Shown here one piece after another: positions 17,584 to 27,831 of a DNA stretch of 64,000 nt. The DNA lies in NCBI GenBank assembly GCA_016713275.1, contig JADJPL010000001.1, positions 62,001 through 126,000 on the forward strand, in the 5' to 3' direction. How positions within the stretch are numbered: position 1 is the stretch's first letter; each line of letters begins with the position of its first letter. The translations under genes were made by a program, and so were the position numbers. Source of the stretch: Haliscomenobacter sp. Its GTDB lineage: Bacteria; Bacteroidota; Bacteroidia; Chitinophagales; Saprospiraceae. The notes below the pieces were generated by a model. It ran no database searches. It saw only the letters and a program-made list of their open reading frames with translations, and was not told the DNA's origin.

Positions 17584-18399
17584 ATGACCGAAAAGCACGC
17601 TCTCCAGGAAGCATGGACCATCTTTAGAAAAGAGTTGGAGATTAAACACCGTTTGAAAGCTATTTTGGAAATCACTCCCGAAGGCGGGGCAGACGAAGAC
17701 CTGGCAGAAGAGGGTTCCACAAAAAAACCGGCCGCCCTTTTTGAACGTACGTATGCTGCATGGAAGTCTTTTCTCGCTCAGAAGAAGTCCTTGCCGGAAT
17801 TCCCTCCACACGCAGTGGATTCTTTTGCCCAGTTTTGGGACAAGGAAATCCTGAACTGGCTAAGGTCCAGAGAACCTATGTTGGAACATGAAGCCGAAAG
17901 CCACCTCTACAAACGATATGCGAACCTGATCCACGCGCCGGAAGTCAAACGGTTGTTAAAAACCGAACAAGATCGCAAAGACGCGTTCCATATCAGTTTG
18001 GCCAAATGCATCGCTAAATGGAAAGAACCGGAGTTTAAAGCCGAAATCGGGCTGACGGCGTACTTCAAAGCTTCCCTGATCAACGCTTGCCAGGACGCTG
18101 TCCGGAAGCTGATTCGGGAAAAAGAGATGAAATCCCTGGATGGGATCTCCGAAGAAGGCATAGAATTGATCAAAGGGGCCCTGGGTTCGCTGGATGTCCT
18201 CCTCGTTCAGGCGGCGCTGGAGGAGTTTGCTATTCAGCGGCCGCAATGCTTTGACCTTTTCCTGAAACAATCGGATGGCTATGAGTTAACCGAAATTGCT
18301 GAAATGCTGCACGCATCTGTGGATTCCGTCAAATCGAAAACCAAGCGGTGCAGGAAAAAATTCAATTCTTTTTTTGAAAACTTCAAAAAAAAATGGTGA
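17584..18399 (+). CDS. Divergent sigma-70-like (ECF-type) factor
   Basis: 271 residues. The C-terminal ~60 residues (FLKQSDGYELTEIAEMLHAS and VDSVKSKTKRCRKKF) form a sigma region 4-type helix-turn-helix. The central part (YKRYANLIHAPEV ... AYFKASLINACQDAVRKL) resembles region 2. The first ~100 residues are an extension not usual in ECF factors. It probably directs RNA polymerase to a small regulon. The next gene starts one base after its stop and may encode a membrane-held regulator. The call rests mainly on region 4. Confidence 0.65.
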   Translation: MTEKHALQEAWTIFRKELEIKHRLKAILEITPEGGADEDLAEEGSTKKPAALFERTYAAWKSFLAQKKSLPEFPPHAVDSFAQFWDKEILNWLRSREPMLEHEAESHLYKRYANLIHAPEVKRLLKTEQDRKDAFHISLAKCIAKWKEPEFKAEIGLTAYFKASLINACQDAVRKLIREKEMKSLDGISEEGIELIKGALGSLDVLLVQAALEEFAIQRPQCFDLFLKQSDGYELTEIAEMLHASVDSVKSKTKRCRKKFNSFFENFKKKW

Positions 18400-18400
18400 A

Positions 18401-19204
18401 ATGCGCGATACATTTAAATACGTAGACGAAGTGACTCCTGTTTTAGCCGAGGCGTTAACGCCTGACGAAAAGCGGGATTTGCTTCTTGAACTGATGTTGA
18501 ACTACCTGTTCCAAAAGCATTCCGGCAGTCTGGCATCCTATTTCTCCCGGGAGGAAGGCGCCGAGTTTAAACGGTACCTATCTGAACGGCTGCCCTTTAG
18601 AACCTTTGGATTCTTTCGGGACGATCCGGGCCAATCCTCCATCAGAGACCTTGACCTGAAATCGCAAAAATATTTCATGTACAGGGCAATCCACTCTTTT
18701 GACCATCGCCAATGGAATGACCCGGTGCTGAGTAAGAAAATTGACGGCCTGTTCGAGAAACTGGAAAACGATATGGATGGGGAGCTTGGGATTGACCTGG
18801 ATCAAAAGTATCGGGAACTCTTAATGCAAGCTGTTGATTTTCAAAAGCGCAGCCGGTTTTTCCTGGATCAGAAGGACCGCCCCCCCCTGGAGCAAGATAA
18901 ACCGGGAGAAGAGGTTTCTTCTACATTGAGGAAAGACGGCATCAAGGAAAGCGTTCAACAGTACTTGAAGGCGCATGAACTTCAAGAAGACCTGGACCTT
19001 AAAATGCAGAAAGACCCCGCCCTGGCGGATCAGATGGCGCTTCAGCTTACGGTCAACTATATGCTGAAAAATTTTAACGCCGACGAGCGAAAACGCCTCA
19101 AGCACAGAGCCCGGCAAAGGGCCAACCGCCGCGCCTTAATTGGCGCGGCGCTAATTTTGGCAGGCGCGCTTGTTCTGTCTTTTATTCTGTCTTTTTTCTT
19201 ATAG
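18401..19204 (+). CDS. Tail-anchored membrane protein paired with the sigma factor, function unknown
   Basis: 268 residues from ATG 18401. The body is charged and helical, and the last ~25 residues are a single membrane segment (ALIGAALILAGALVLSFILS then FFL) after a basic stretch (KRLKHRARQRANRRA). The domain therefore faces the cytoplasm on a C-terminal anchor. One base separates it from the sigma-factor stop. I recognise no named family. Position and topology suggest a membrane-bound modulator (anti-sigma-like or scaffold), but no zinc-finger or RsbW-type motif is visible. Confidence 0.6.
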   Translation: MRDTFKYVDEVTPVLAEALTPDEKRDLLLELMLNYLFQKHSGSLASYFSREEGAEFKRYLSERLPFRTFGFFRDDPGQSSIRDLDLKSQKYFMYRAIHSFDHRQWNDPVLSKKIDGLFEKLENDMDGELGIDLDQKYRELLMQAVDFQKRSRFFLDQKDRPPLEQDKPGEEVSSTLRKDGIKESVQQYLKAHELQEDLDLKMQKDPALADQMALQLTVNYMLKNFNADERKRLKHRARQRANRRALIGAALILAGALVLSFILSFFL

Positions 19205-19303
19205 CTTCCAGGAGGCGCGTTCGAAGACCTGGCGAAAAAAAAATAAAAAAAATTACCCCTTCGCGCCCCTTTTTCAAAAACGCTCCGTCTTGAATGATCC
19301 GGA

Positions 19304-19347
19304 GAAAGGTTAGAACCCAAACGGCAAATCCGTTTTCAAAACCTTTC
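19304..19347 (+). other. Nested inverted repeat (possible RNA structure)
   Basis: GAAAGGTT (19304-19311) pairs with AACCTTTC (19340-19347), and inside it AAACGG (19319-19324) pairs with CCGTTT (19330-19335). It lies between the tail-anchored gene and the small lipoprotein gene. It could end the sigma operon or structure the next leader. There is no T run. Confidence 0.35.
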
Positions 19348-19416
19348 GCCGAAATGCCCTACCGCTTTAGGCGCCCAGCGGGGGAGTTTTAATTCATCAC
19401 GTTAAACCTATTCAGA

Positions 19417-19695
19417 ATGGAGCGTTTTAAAACAGCTCCTGTGGCGCCGTGCGCCGCAGTGGAGCACCCAGAAGCCATTGCCTCGCGTAAAAGCGCCTGG
19501 AGGCCCTTTTCCTTTCTCCTTGCTCTTTCTTTGTTCCTGACCTTGTCGGTCTTTTCAACCGGTTGTAGCTGGGTGGAAGCAGGCAACGAGACGGAGGCCA
19601 CGGATGATGACCCTTGCCGCTGCCGGGTGATTGCAGATATCATTGTTTGCCCTTGCAGGGACGGGGTAAACCCGGATTCGCTGGCGACCGAATAA
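19417..19695 (+). CDS. Small Cys-rich lipoprotein
   Basis: 92 residues with an N-terminal basic region, a hydrophobic stretch (FSFLLALSLFLTLSVF) and the lipobox STGC, so the mature protein is lipid-anchored with ~40 residues. That part is acidic and contains DDDPCRCR and CPCRDG, four Cys in two C-x-C pairs that could bind metal or form disulfides. No family recognised. A hairpin terminator follows (19711-19734). Confidence 0.55.
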   Translation: MERFKTAPVAPCAAVEHPEAIASRKSAWRPFSFLLALSLFLTLSVFSTGCSWVEAGNETEATDDDPCRCRVIADIIVCPCRDGVNPDSLATE

Positions 19696-19710
19696 CCTGC
19701 CCAGGGAATG

Positions 19711-19734
19711 GAGCGGGAGCAGGAGTTCCCGCTC
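19711..19734. terminator. Hairpin between convergent genes
   Basis: GAGCGGGA (19711-19718) pairs with TCCCGCTC (19727-19734). It lies between the lipoprotein gene and the convergent helical-protein gene and may serve both. No strong T run follows on either side. Confidence 0.5.
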
Positions 19735-21311
19735 TATCCCCCTGTTAACCGGCGGAGCTGTTCCCTCAGCCAGCTTCGGTAAGCGACTGGGTTGTCTCCC
19801 TCCAGCAACTGGTTAATCTCCGACAGCAGGTTTTCTTTTATCCCCTCCTCTACTTCCAAATGATACCTTGCCATTTTTTGGACAATGGCCCTGAATTTGT
19901 TCTGGGGCTCGACTGCCTCCGCGCTCATTTTCCCGATTTGGACCAGCCGTTGGCAAAACTTACTCAAATTGTCCAGGCTTTTATCCAACTGGCTGATCGG
20001 CTCTTCCTCCTGGAAGCCTCCCGTCATGATCTCATAAGAAAGCATAACCCGAAGCCCTTTGACCCGCAGGTTGTACTTCAATTCTTCCCGTGATTTGATG
20101 GGAAATAAACGATCCAGTTCCTCCAACGCTTCTGTAGGTTTTCCCCGGCGCTGCAGGTAATTGGCCCGGCACAGCCCGATCACCTGGTCCTTCCAGCGGA
20201 GGTCGAGCATGGGGCTGTATTTTGCCTCAAATGCCTCGTATTTCTCAAATTCGCCAATAGCGAGCGCCACAAAGGCATGGTTGATAAACTCATCCTCCGA
20301 GATGCCTCCCTCGTAAGTATACAGCCCCTGGAGGTCGGCATATTCCATCCAAAAGAACATCTCTTCCAGAAGCACTTGGTCGCCATTTTGGTAGTAAGCA
20401 ATGCTGGAAAAGTTGAAGCAAATCTTGGAAAAAATCAACTTGTCGATTTCCGCCAGCCGGCTTTGGGCCTCTTCGAATGCGGCTTTCAACGCCTGGTAAA
20501 CCGCCCAATCGGCCTGATCCCGTTGCTCAAGAAGCCGTATGGCTAAAAGGTAAAGCTGAAACAGGGGCTCGTTCGAGCCATTTTGGGAAAACACGTGTTT
20601 GGCCTTTTGCGCCAGTTCAAAGGTGTCTTCCTCCTCAACAGTAAAGTTTCGGTTTAGGTGTTCCAGATAATCGCGAAGAATTGTCAATTCGAAAAGGAGT
20701 TGGGAAGATTCCAGGTTTCGTTTGAATAGGTCTCTGTCGGTTACATGTTGGGCTTTCTGCCGGTAGTAAACCTGCTGATCCAGCCACCACAACTCGCTCG
20801 CGGCTTCAACCGAAAACGGAAGCTGGGCAATCTTTTTTCTGAGCGCCTGTACCGAACTTTCAAAAAGGTGCTCGGCGTTCCTGGATTTCAAGCTTTTTAC
20901 CAAAAGCCGGTTAAAACCTAAAGAAGACTCCATGGCCTCCTCGTATACCAGAAATTTTTTGATGAGCGCCAGCAGGGTTTTAAACTCGGATTGCAGCAAA
21001 TCGAGCTTGTGGCTAAACGAATCGCTGGTCTTGGAAGCCGTAAAGCGATCCAACAAGTCTTCTCCCCGCAATTCGCTGGTCCCTTTCCTCCACGCTTCTT
21101 TAATGCGCTCAATAAGCAAGGGACTGTAGGCGTTCTCTTTATGGATGGGGGATTTGGCAAACGCGACGAATGCGCTCCATTCCCTGGGCTGAAGCGCTCT
21201 CCAATAGTCAAGATAGTCGCTGAGCAATTGATTGATCTCCTCGGCCTGCTGAACTTCTTTGGCAGTAGTCAGGTTTTTTGCCATAAATGCCGCTTTGATC
21301 AAGTCGCTCAT
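19734..21311 (-). CDS. Large helical protein of unknown function
   Basis: 525 residues, nearly all predicted helix, rich in Leu, Glu and Lys, with no signal peptide or membrane segment. Repeated helix-turn-helix pairs (for example AVYQALKAAFEEAQSRLAEI and RANYLQRRGKPTEALEEL) suggest a TPR-like solenoid in the C-terminal two thirds. The N-terminus holds a WRALQPREWSAFVAFAKSP segment. An alternative start MAKNL lies 27 bases inside. Long proteins of this kind recur in Saprospiria genomes without a known role. I assign none. Confidence 0.6.
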   Translation of the reverse strand: MSDLIKAAFMAKNLTTAKEVQQAEEINQLLSDYLDYWRALQPREWSAFVAFAKSPIHKENAYSPLLIERIKEAWRKGTSELRGEDLLDRFTASKTSDSFSHKLDLLQSEFKTLLALIKKFLVYEEAMESSLGFNRLLVKSLKSRNAEHLFESSVQALRKKIAQLPFSVEAASELWWLDQQVYYRQKAQHVTDRDLFKRNLESSQLLFELTILRDYLEHLNRNFTVEEEDTFELAQKAKHVFSQNGSNEPLFQLYLLAIRLLEQRDQADWAVYQALKAAFEEAQSRLAEIDKLIFSKICFNFSSIAYYQNGDQVLLEEMFFWMEYADLQGLYTYEGGISEDEFINHAFVALAIGEFEKYEAFEAKYSPMLDLRWKDQVIGLCRANYLQRRGKPTEALEELDRLFPIKSREELKYNLRVKGLRVMLSYEIMTGGFQEEEPISQLDKSLDNLSKFCQRLVQIGKMSAEAVEPQNKFRAIVQKMARYHLEVEEGIKENLLSEINQLLEGDNPVAYRSWLREQLRRLTGG

Positions 21312-21968
21312 AACTAATGGTTAAAATTAAAGTTGAATATAAGGGGAAAGCAAAGCCGGCTATTTCCCAATTCAAACAATCCAATCGATCTGGTCACTGC
21401 GCCATCCCGGTTTGGCGGCCTTTCTAACGGCTTTGTTGAATAGACTCGTCGAAATAAGCCTAACTTTAAGAATAATCCGGTTTTCAATTCCCAAAACGTA
21501 AAAGTATCTAAACTAGTATAATTTAATCATTTTCAGATGTTTGCAATAGAAAAAAACAGGCAAATACCTTGAGAACGATGCTAACAATATGTTTTCTTCT
21601 TTGACCGTAAGTTTAAAAAAAGCCAACTTGACCTCTTCAAGGAAAGAATAAAGCCGAAATGTTGCCCTTTCCATCCTAAGAACCGGACCCTGCTGTAAAA
21701 GCGAGTTGGTCCATCCCTATTTTCCAACTTGACTCTAGTTCTGTTTATTTTCGTAAGTAGTGCGATCAGGCCCAAGCGTAAGCTAAACTTTGGTTTTTGG
21801 GAACCAGGGAATCATCCGATTCCCTGGATTCTTCCCTTCAAAAAACGAGCGATTCCCGGTTTTATACAGGCAAGAAAGGGGGTTGAAAAACCGTTGTGCC
21901 GGTATATTCGCAAACCACTTCGCCTCATGGATAGTTCCTCGTCCCTTGGCATCCTTAGCGAACAGGGC
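21312..21968. other. 657-bp intergenic region, no gene found
   Basis: No convincing reading frame. Base composition is lower in G+C than the flanks. The only structure is CCAGGGAAT (21804-21812) pairing with ATTCCCTGG (21819-21827), a 9-bp stem 142 bases beyond the cyclase-family stop, without a T run on the relevant strand. Confidence 0.5.
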
Positions 21969-22595
21969 TCAACGCATATTTCCCACGCTTGCAACTACCC
22001 GTACCGGCGCTCCATCCGCTTCGTAGCGGGCAGGAAGGGCCATCACTTCGATGTCTGGATAGGGGAGCAGGGCCTCTAGTCCGGTCAGGTTTTCTACGAT
22101 CAGCACCTCATTGCCAAGCAATTTTTTGTGCACGGCGTAAGGCTCGCGATCCGGACTCGGGAAGTCCAGACCTACGATTTTAATCCCGGCTTCAACCAGA
22201 GCAGAAGCGAATTCCAGATCGAGCTCCGGATAATCCCGGTAGTAAATCTCCTGGCCGAAATAGCGGTCCCAGCCGGTATAGACCAACACGATAGCAGCCC
22301 GATTCAGGGCTGTTTGATCCAATTCGTTCAGCGTAACTCGGGACTTTTCAAATGCATTGACCACGCAGGCCTGGCCGATCAGGTGTTCCGGAGGAAAATC
22401 CGACAGCATGCGCCCGCCTTCTACCATGTGGTTGGGCGCGTCCATATGGGTACCTACGTGCATACCGGTTCGAAGTTGGACGACGTTGTAGCCGTTTTTT
22501 TCTATGGTGGCTGCTTGCCTCCATTCGGGGTACGCATCGCCGGGGAAAACAGGCATTTTCCTGGAAAAAGAATGGGTGAGATCGATGAATTTCAA
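21969..22595 (-). CDS. Cyclase-family metal-dependent hydrolase (kynurenine formamidase-like)
   Basis: 208 residues with the family signature HVGTHMDAPNH (HxGTHxDxPxH), which binds divalent metal, plus DLTHSFSRKMPVFPGD at the start and a VGLDFPSPD segment. The cyclase family includes bacterial arylformamidase (KynB), isatin hydrolase and polyketide cyclases. Without kynurenine genes nearby I would not name it kynB. It is divergent from the DUF5916 gene across a 114-bp gap and is intact. Confidence 0.85.
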   Translation of the reverse strand: MKFIDLTHSFSRKMPVFPGDAYPEWRQAATIEKNGYNVVQLRTGMHVGTHMDAPNHMVEGGRMLSDFPPEHLIGQACVVNAFEKSRVTLNELDQTALNRAAIVLVYTGWDRYFGQEIYYRDYPELDLEFASALVEAGIKIVGLDFPSPDREPYAVHKKLLGNEVLIVENLTGLEALLPYPDIEVMALPARYEADGAPVRVVASVGNMR

Positions 22596-22709
22596 AACAG
22601 GATACTTGAATGATTAAAAAGTAGTTATACAAAATAGTATTTTTACGGCAAGTCCCCTAATTAAAATAATTGCCCACAGTCATCCCGAAGTATTGCTACC
22701 TGAAAACCC

Positions 22710-24918
22710 ATGAAAACCACTTCCCTTGCCTTGGCCCTGCTTTTTTTGCCTTGGCGCTAAACGCGCAGTCTCCCCCTTTGAGCAAACGCCCGTTTTGGTG
22801 AAAAGGGTACACACCCCGCCGGTCATTGATGGGAAATTAACTGAAGAACATTGGTTTGCCAGCAGCCCGGCCAAGGATTTCTGGCTCAATTTCCCCCATG
22901 ACACAGCCCGCTCGGACGTCAAAACCGAAATCTATTTCCTCTTCGACAACAAGACCCTCTATGTGGGAGCTATTTGTCATTCCGTTGGGAAGAAATACGT
23001 TATCCCTTCCTTGAAGCGCCACTACTGCGCTGGAGGCAACGACAACATCACCTTTTTGTTTGACCCCTTCCGCGACCGCACCAATGCGTTCGTTTTTGGC
23101 ATGAACCCCTACGGGGTGATGCGGGAAGCCCTGGTAGCCAATGGGGGGCGCGAATTCGATGATTTTAACGAAAGCTGGGACAACCGCTGGACCGGGGAAT
23201 CTTTTATTGGCGATGGGTTCTGGTCTTCCGAATTGGCCATCCCGTTCAGCGCGCTTCGGTTTCATGCAGGGGAGCAAGAGTGGTTTTTTAACAGCTATCG
23301 GTTTGATACCCAAACCAATACCCGGTCTTCCTGGAACCGAATCCCCCAAAACCAGGTCATTATGAACCTGGCCTACATGAACAACATGGTCTGGGAGGAA
23401 ATCCCACCCAAAACAGGCGCCAACATCGCGGTCATCCCTTTTGTTTCCGGGGGGCTGAATAAAAACTTCGAGGAAAAAGGCCCGCTGGAAACTACTTCGG
23501 GCATCGGGGGCGACGCCAAAATAGCGGTTACCCCTTCCCTCAACCTCGACCTTACCGCCAACCCCGATTTCTCCCAGGTGGAAGTCGACCAGCAGGTGCT
23601 TAACCTCGACCGGTTTGAGATCTTTTTTCCGGAGCGGAGGCAGTTTTTTCTGGAGAATGCCGATTTGTTCGGGGCTTTCGGCAACCCGCGCATCAACCCC
23701 TTCTTTTCCCGACGGATCGGAATCGGAACCGATCCGGAGGGCAACAACATTCAACTGCCGATCGGGTACGGCGCCCGGTTGAGCGGCAAGCTGGACAACA
23801 ACTGGAGGCTCGGCTTATTAAACATGCAGACCCGGCAAGACACAGAAAACCTCGTCCCCAACCAGAACTTTACCGTAGCCGCCCTGCAGCGCAAATTGTT
23901 CAGCAGGTCCAACCTCGGGGTCATTTTCGTAAACAAAGAAGCCTTTACCCGCCGGGGGGATATTCCTGTCGAATCCCGATTCAACCGCGTTTTGGGCGTC
24001 GATTACAACCTGGCGTCTTCCGATAACCGATGGAATGGGAAGTTCTTTTTTCATCAAAATTTCGCGTCGGATAAAAAGTTTGACTCCTCCGAAAAATTCG
24101 CGCACGGCGCCCGGTTGGAATTGCGGGAGCGCCGGTTTTCAATATCTTACGACCATCAGTGGGTCAAAGAAGGCTACGAACCCGCCGTGGGGTATGCTCC
24201 CCGCACCGACTATTTTCAGATCAAGCCCGGTTTCTCTTGGTTCGTTTATCCAAAAAATAAAAAGGTGATCAACCAATATTCCCTTGGGGCCAGCTCGACG
24301 GTATTATGGAAGCCCGGGTTTGGGAATACCGACCGGGAAACCCGGTTTTCCTTCGAAGCGGATCTAGCCAACAGCGGACGGCTGTTCGCCTATCTGGCTC
24401 AAAATTATATCTACCTCTTCGATGCGTTTGATCCAACAGGCACCGACGCCCGGCCGCTGGAGGCCAACACCGGGTATCAGTTTTGGAATGTCGAAGGCTT
24501 GTTCATGTCGGACAACCGCAAGAAATTTTCCTACTTTCTGAATCCTTATGCCGGGCAGTATTTCAACGGCTGGCGCTATAGCCTGTGGGCGGGGCTCACC
24601 TACCGCTACCAACCCTACGGGTCGATCGAAATGAATATCAATTTCGGATACATCGACCTGCCTTCCCCCTATGCCCAGGCTGCCCTGCTCCTGGTCGGCC
24701 CCCGCATCGACGTCACGTTCAGCAAACGCGTCTTCCTTACCACGTTTATCCAGTACAACAACCAGGTCGACAACGTCAACATCAACGCCCGCCTCCAATG
24801 GCGGTTTGCCCCCGTTTCCGACTTTTTTCTCGTGTTCACCGACAATTACAACGCCAACACTTTCGGCGTCAAGAACCGGGCGGTAGTGGCAAAGCTCACG
24901 TATTGGCTGAATATGTGA
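22710..24918 (+). CDS. DUF5916 outer-membrane protein with N-terminal CBM9-like domain; two frameshifts near the start
   Basis: ATG 22710 gives a signal peptide (MKTTSLALALLF) that continues to ALALNAQSPPFEQTPVL only after adding a T to the run at 22741-22747 and a C to the run at 22772-22776. The rest (~735 residues) is open. Residues ~25-200 form a CBM9-like sandwich (PPVIDGKLTEEHWF, DVKTEIYFLFDNKTLYVGAI). The C-terminal ~500 residues carry the DUF5916 motifs SLNLDLTANPDFSQVEVDQQ, FFPERRQFFLENADLF and FFSRRIGIG, and end as alternating beta strands, as in an outer-membrane barrel. Function is unknown. A paralogue lies at 27832-30309. Confidence 0.85.
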
Positions 24919-24931
24919 AAAAGAGGCAACA

Positions 24932-25086
24932 GGCCTGCCTCAAAAGACGCTCCTTTGCTTCCGGCATGAAATTTCATTTTCTTTTTTAATCCTCCTTGAA
25001 AATTGCAAAGCAATTTCCAAGGAGGATTAAAAAAGAAAATATGTTTTGGCTGCCTTGGACAAAAATGATCTTTTGAAACTTGCCCC
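24932..25086 (+). mobile_element. MITE-like hairpin element, copy 1
   Basis: A diverged 155-bp member of the family best seen at 27620-27776. The ends are GGCCTGCCTCAAAAGAC and CTTTTGAAACTTGCCCC. A central 31-bp inverted repeat (24976-25006 / 25010-25040, one G-T mismatch) encloses the loop AAA. It sits between two convergent genes and could act as a bidirectional terminator. It has no coding capacity. Confidence 0.75.
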
Positions 25087-25111
25087 CTTGCCCCCTAAGC
25101 CTATTAAACGC

Positions 25112-27546
25112 CTAGGGTCGCGGCCTTGCTTCTGTTTTATTTTTCACATATGTATCCATCCAGGCGCCCATTTCGTGCAACGTATGCAGGACAGACTCCC
25201 TGGCGCGATAGCCGTGGCTTTCGTGTGGGAGAAAGACGAGTTTGGCGGTAGCGCCATGCCCTTTCAACGCGTTGTAGAATCGCTCGCTCTGGATGGGGAA
25301 GGTGCCGGAGTTGTTATCCGCTTCGCCGTGGATGAGGAGGATCGGCTCTTTGATCTTATCGGCGTAATTAAACGGCGACATTTTGAAATAGACGTCGGGG
25401 GCTTCCCAGTAGGTGCGTTCTTCCTGCTGAAAACCAAACGGCGTAAGCGTGCGGTTATAGGCGCCGCTTCGCGCGATCCCTGCGGCGAACAGGTCGGTGT
25501 GAGCCAGGAGGTTGGCGGTCATGAACGCGCCGTAGGAGTGCCCGCCGACAGCAAGACGGTTGCGGTCGGCTACGCCCATTTCGGCCAGTTTATTCACGGC
25601 GGCTTCTGCGCTCATTTGCAGCTGCTCGACGAAGGTTTCGTTGGGCTCCTTGTCTCCTTCTCCAAGAATGGGCATGGCAAAATCGTCGAATACGGCGTAC
25701 CCTTGCGTCACCCAGAGCAGGGGAGAAGACGCATTGGGCCGGATGAACTGGTACGGAGACCCGCTGATCTGGCTGGCCGCGTCGGCGGTTTTAAATTCCC
25801 GGGGGTATGCCCACATAAAAACAGGAAGCGGGCCGTCTTTGTCCTTATTGTAGCCGGCAGGAAGGTAGAGGGTACCGCTAAGTTTCAGCCCGTCTGCCCG
25901 CTGGTACTGCACCAACTGCTTGGTAATGCCTTTCAGCGCCGTGTACGGGTCTTCGAATTTCGTTAACGGGGTGACCTGGCCGGTGCGCAGGTTGCGCAGC
26001 ACGTAGTTGGGCGGGGTCTCCCTGGATTCCCGGCTCGTCAGAATAACCCCTTTGGAGGCGTCCATCATAGCGACAGGCATCTCAAAAAACGGAGCTTCCG
26101 AACGCCAGAGGCGCTTGGCGGTTTTGGCCCCCAAGTCGTAGGAATCCACAAACGGCCTGTTTCCTTCAGGAGAAGCGCCCATGCCGCTCAGGTAAAGGGT
26201 TTTGCCCTGGTCGGCGGAGAGCAGCACCTGCCGCCCGTAGCTGTTGGTAGCCATCATAAACTGGCCTGGGTCGTTGTAGCGGTCCTCGTAGAATCGGTCA
26301 AAAAGCACTTCTTTCGCTGCATTGGGCTGCCCTGGAGCAAACCGGGTGACGACCTCCTTGCGCGACAGCCACCAGCGCTCGGTGGCAATGGCGAGGCCGT
26401 CGTTGCCCCAGCGCACTCCGGCAAACCGCAGGGCAAATTCCATGGCTACTGTGGGCGACCCGGTAAATGGAGCAGGAAGAAGGAAGAGTTTATCCCTTAC
26501 TGCGGCCTCTTTTCTCGAGTCTCCCCCATCCTGAGCCTCCACCCAAAACACCGTAGCGGGAACGTCGGGCCGCCAGCCGATTCCTCTCGGCCCTTTGGCC
26601 ACCGCGTCAAACCCGGCAGGTGTATCCTCGGCCAGGGAAGGTCTGCAAGGACGTTCACGACGTTTCCCTGCCGGTCCAGAATCTGGACTTCCTCCGGGAA
26701 ACTGCTCACCGGGACGAGGTAGGAAAACGGACGTTTGATGTAAGAAACCAAAAGAAAGTTGCCGTCGGGCGAAAGGTCGGCGTTGCTGATCATGCCGGGA
26801 GCGCCGATCGGTGTCAAAACTCCGGAAGCTACATCGGCGACCATCAATTGGGACTGGGTGTAGAATGCAAACAGCGCCTCGTCGTGGGGGTTTTTCAGCA
26901 GGTCCTGGTAAGTTCGGGCAGGCGCCGCTTTGCCCGCATTGAGCGAAATGACTGGTCCTTTGGGTACCGAAGGCGCCTGAGGCGCGGCTCCGCGATTGGG
27001 CAATACGGATTTATACAGGATCTGGCGGCTGTCGGAAGACCACTCCAAAGCGCTTCCCAGCGTTTCGTTCAGCACGGCGCCGGCAAGCCGTTTTGCGGAA
27101 GCTTTTTCCACGTCGGCCATGCATAGTTCGATGCCTTCGTCGATGGTTTGGGTAAAGGCAATTTTTTTACTGTCGGGCGACCAGGCTACGCTTCCAATTT
27201 CTGCTGGTTGAGGCAAGCCTTGAATGGCTACTTTTTTGCCTCCCTGGATTGCCATAAGCGACATCCCGGTAAACCCACCCGACCGGCTGGGACCGTTGGT
27301 AGCCGGGTTGATCCGCAATCCCGCCAGGCGGAGCTCGGGTTGGGCCAACTCAGCGATGGAGGGCAGACTGGCTTGGTCCAGCATCAGCATCCATTGCCCG
27401 GAAGAGCTCACCCGGATGGCCGGCGTAGGGGGTACATCGACGAGGTCGACGATGGCTTTGGGTGGAAGTTTGTATCCTTCCGTTTGACCCCAAGCCAATA
27501 GAGGAACGAACAGCATGAAAAGGAGCGGCTTAATCAAATAGCGCAT
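25112..27546 (-). CDS. S9-family serine peptidase (prolyl oligopeptidase/glutamyl endopeptidase-like), one frameshift
   Basis: About 811 residues after repair. ATG 27546 starts a signal peptide (MRYLIKPLLFMLFVPLLAWGQ). The N-terminal part is a beta-propeller (SVAWSPDSKKIAFTQ, ALEWSSDSRQILYKS, NADLSPDGNFLLVSY). Near 26636 a C is missing; the other frame restores LAEDTPAGFDAVAKGPRGIG. The C-terminal alpha/beta-hydrolase domain has the nucleophile elbow GHSYGAF, the acid in HGEADNN and HESHGY with the catalytic His. Such enzymes cleave peptides in the periplasm. It lies between two DUF5916 genes. Confidence 0.85.
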
Positions 27547-27619
27547 AGGTTTTATTATTTGGTGAGGAATGGATTTAGGCCAGGGACTTGGAAAATAAAA
27601 AAGGAATGAACTCCGGTAG

Positions 27620-27776
27620 GGGGCTGTCTCAAAAGACCAATCTTTGCCACCGGCATGAGATTTTAGTTTCTTTTTTCAATTCAAATAAAAAATTGCAAAG
27701 CAATTTTTTATTTGAATTGAAAAAAGAAACTATTTTTTGGTTGCCTTGGGCAAAAACCGTCTTTTGAGACAGCCCC
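27620..27776 (+). mobile_element. MITE-like hairpin element, copy 2 (best preserved)
   Basis: 157 bp bounded by perfect 18-bp terminal inverted repeats, GGGGCTGTCTCAAAAGAC at 27620-27637 and its complement at 27759-27776. Inside is a perfect 32-bp inverted repeat (27665-27696 / 27700-27731) with loop AAA. Between ends and core lie asymmetric strips (TTTGCCACCGGCATGA on the left, GGTTGCCTTGGGCAAAAA on the right), which give it an orientation. The ends look like those of a DD(E/D) transposon; the family cannot be named from this alone. Confidence 0.8.
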
Positions 27777-27831
27777 GGTTACGAAGTTAATTCCTTTTCC
27801 GGAACGAACAAAAGGAGCACATGGCTTGTGC

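Noticed and set aside
21804..21827. Stem CCAGGGAAT/ATTCCCTGG as terminator of the cyclase-family gene
   Set aside because: It is 142 bases beyond the stop and lacks a T run on the minus strand.
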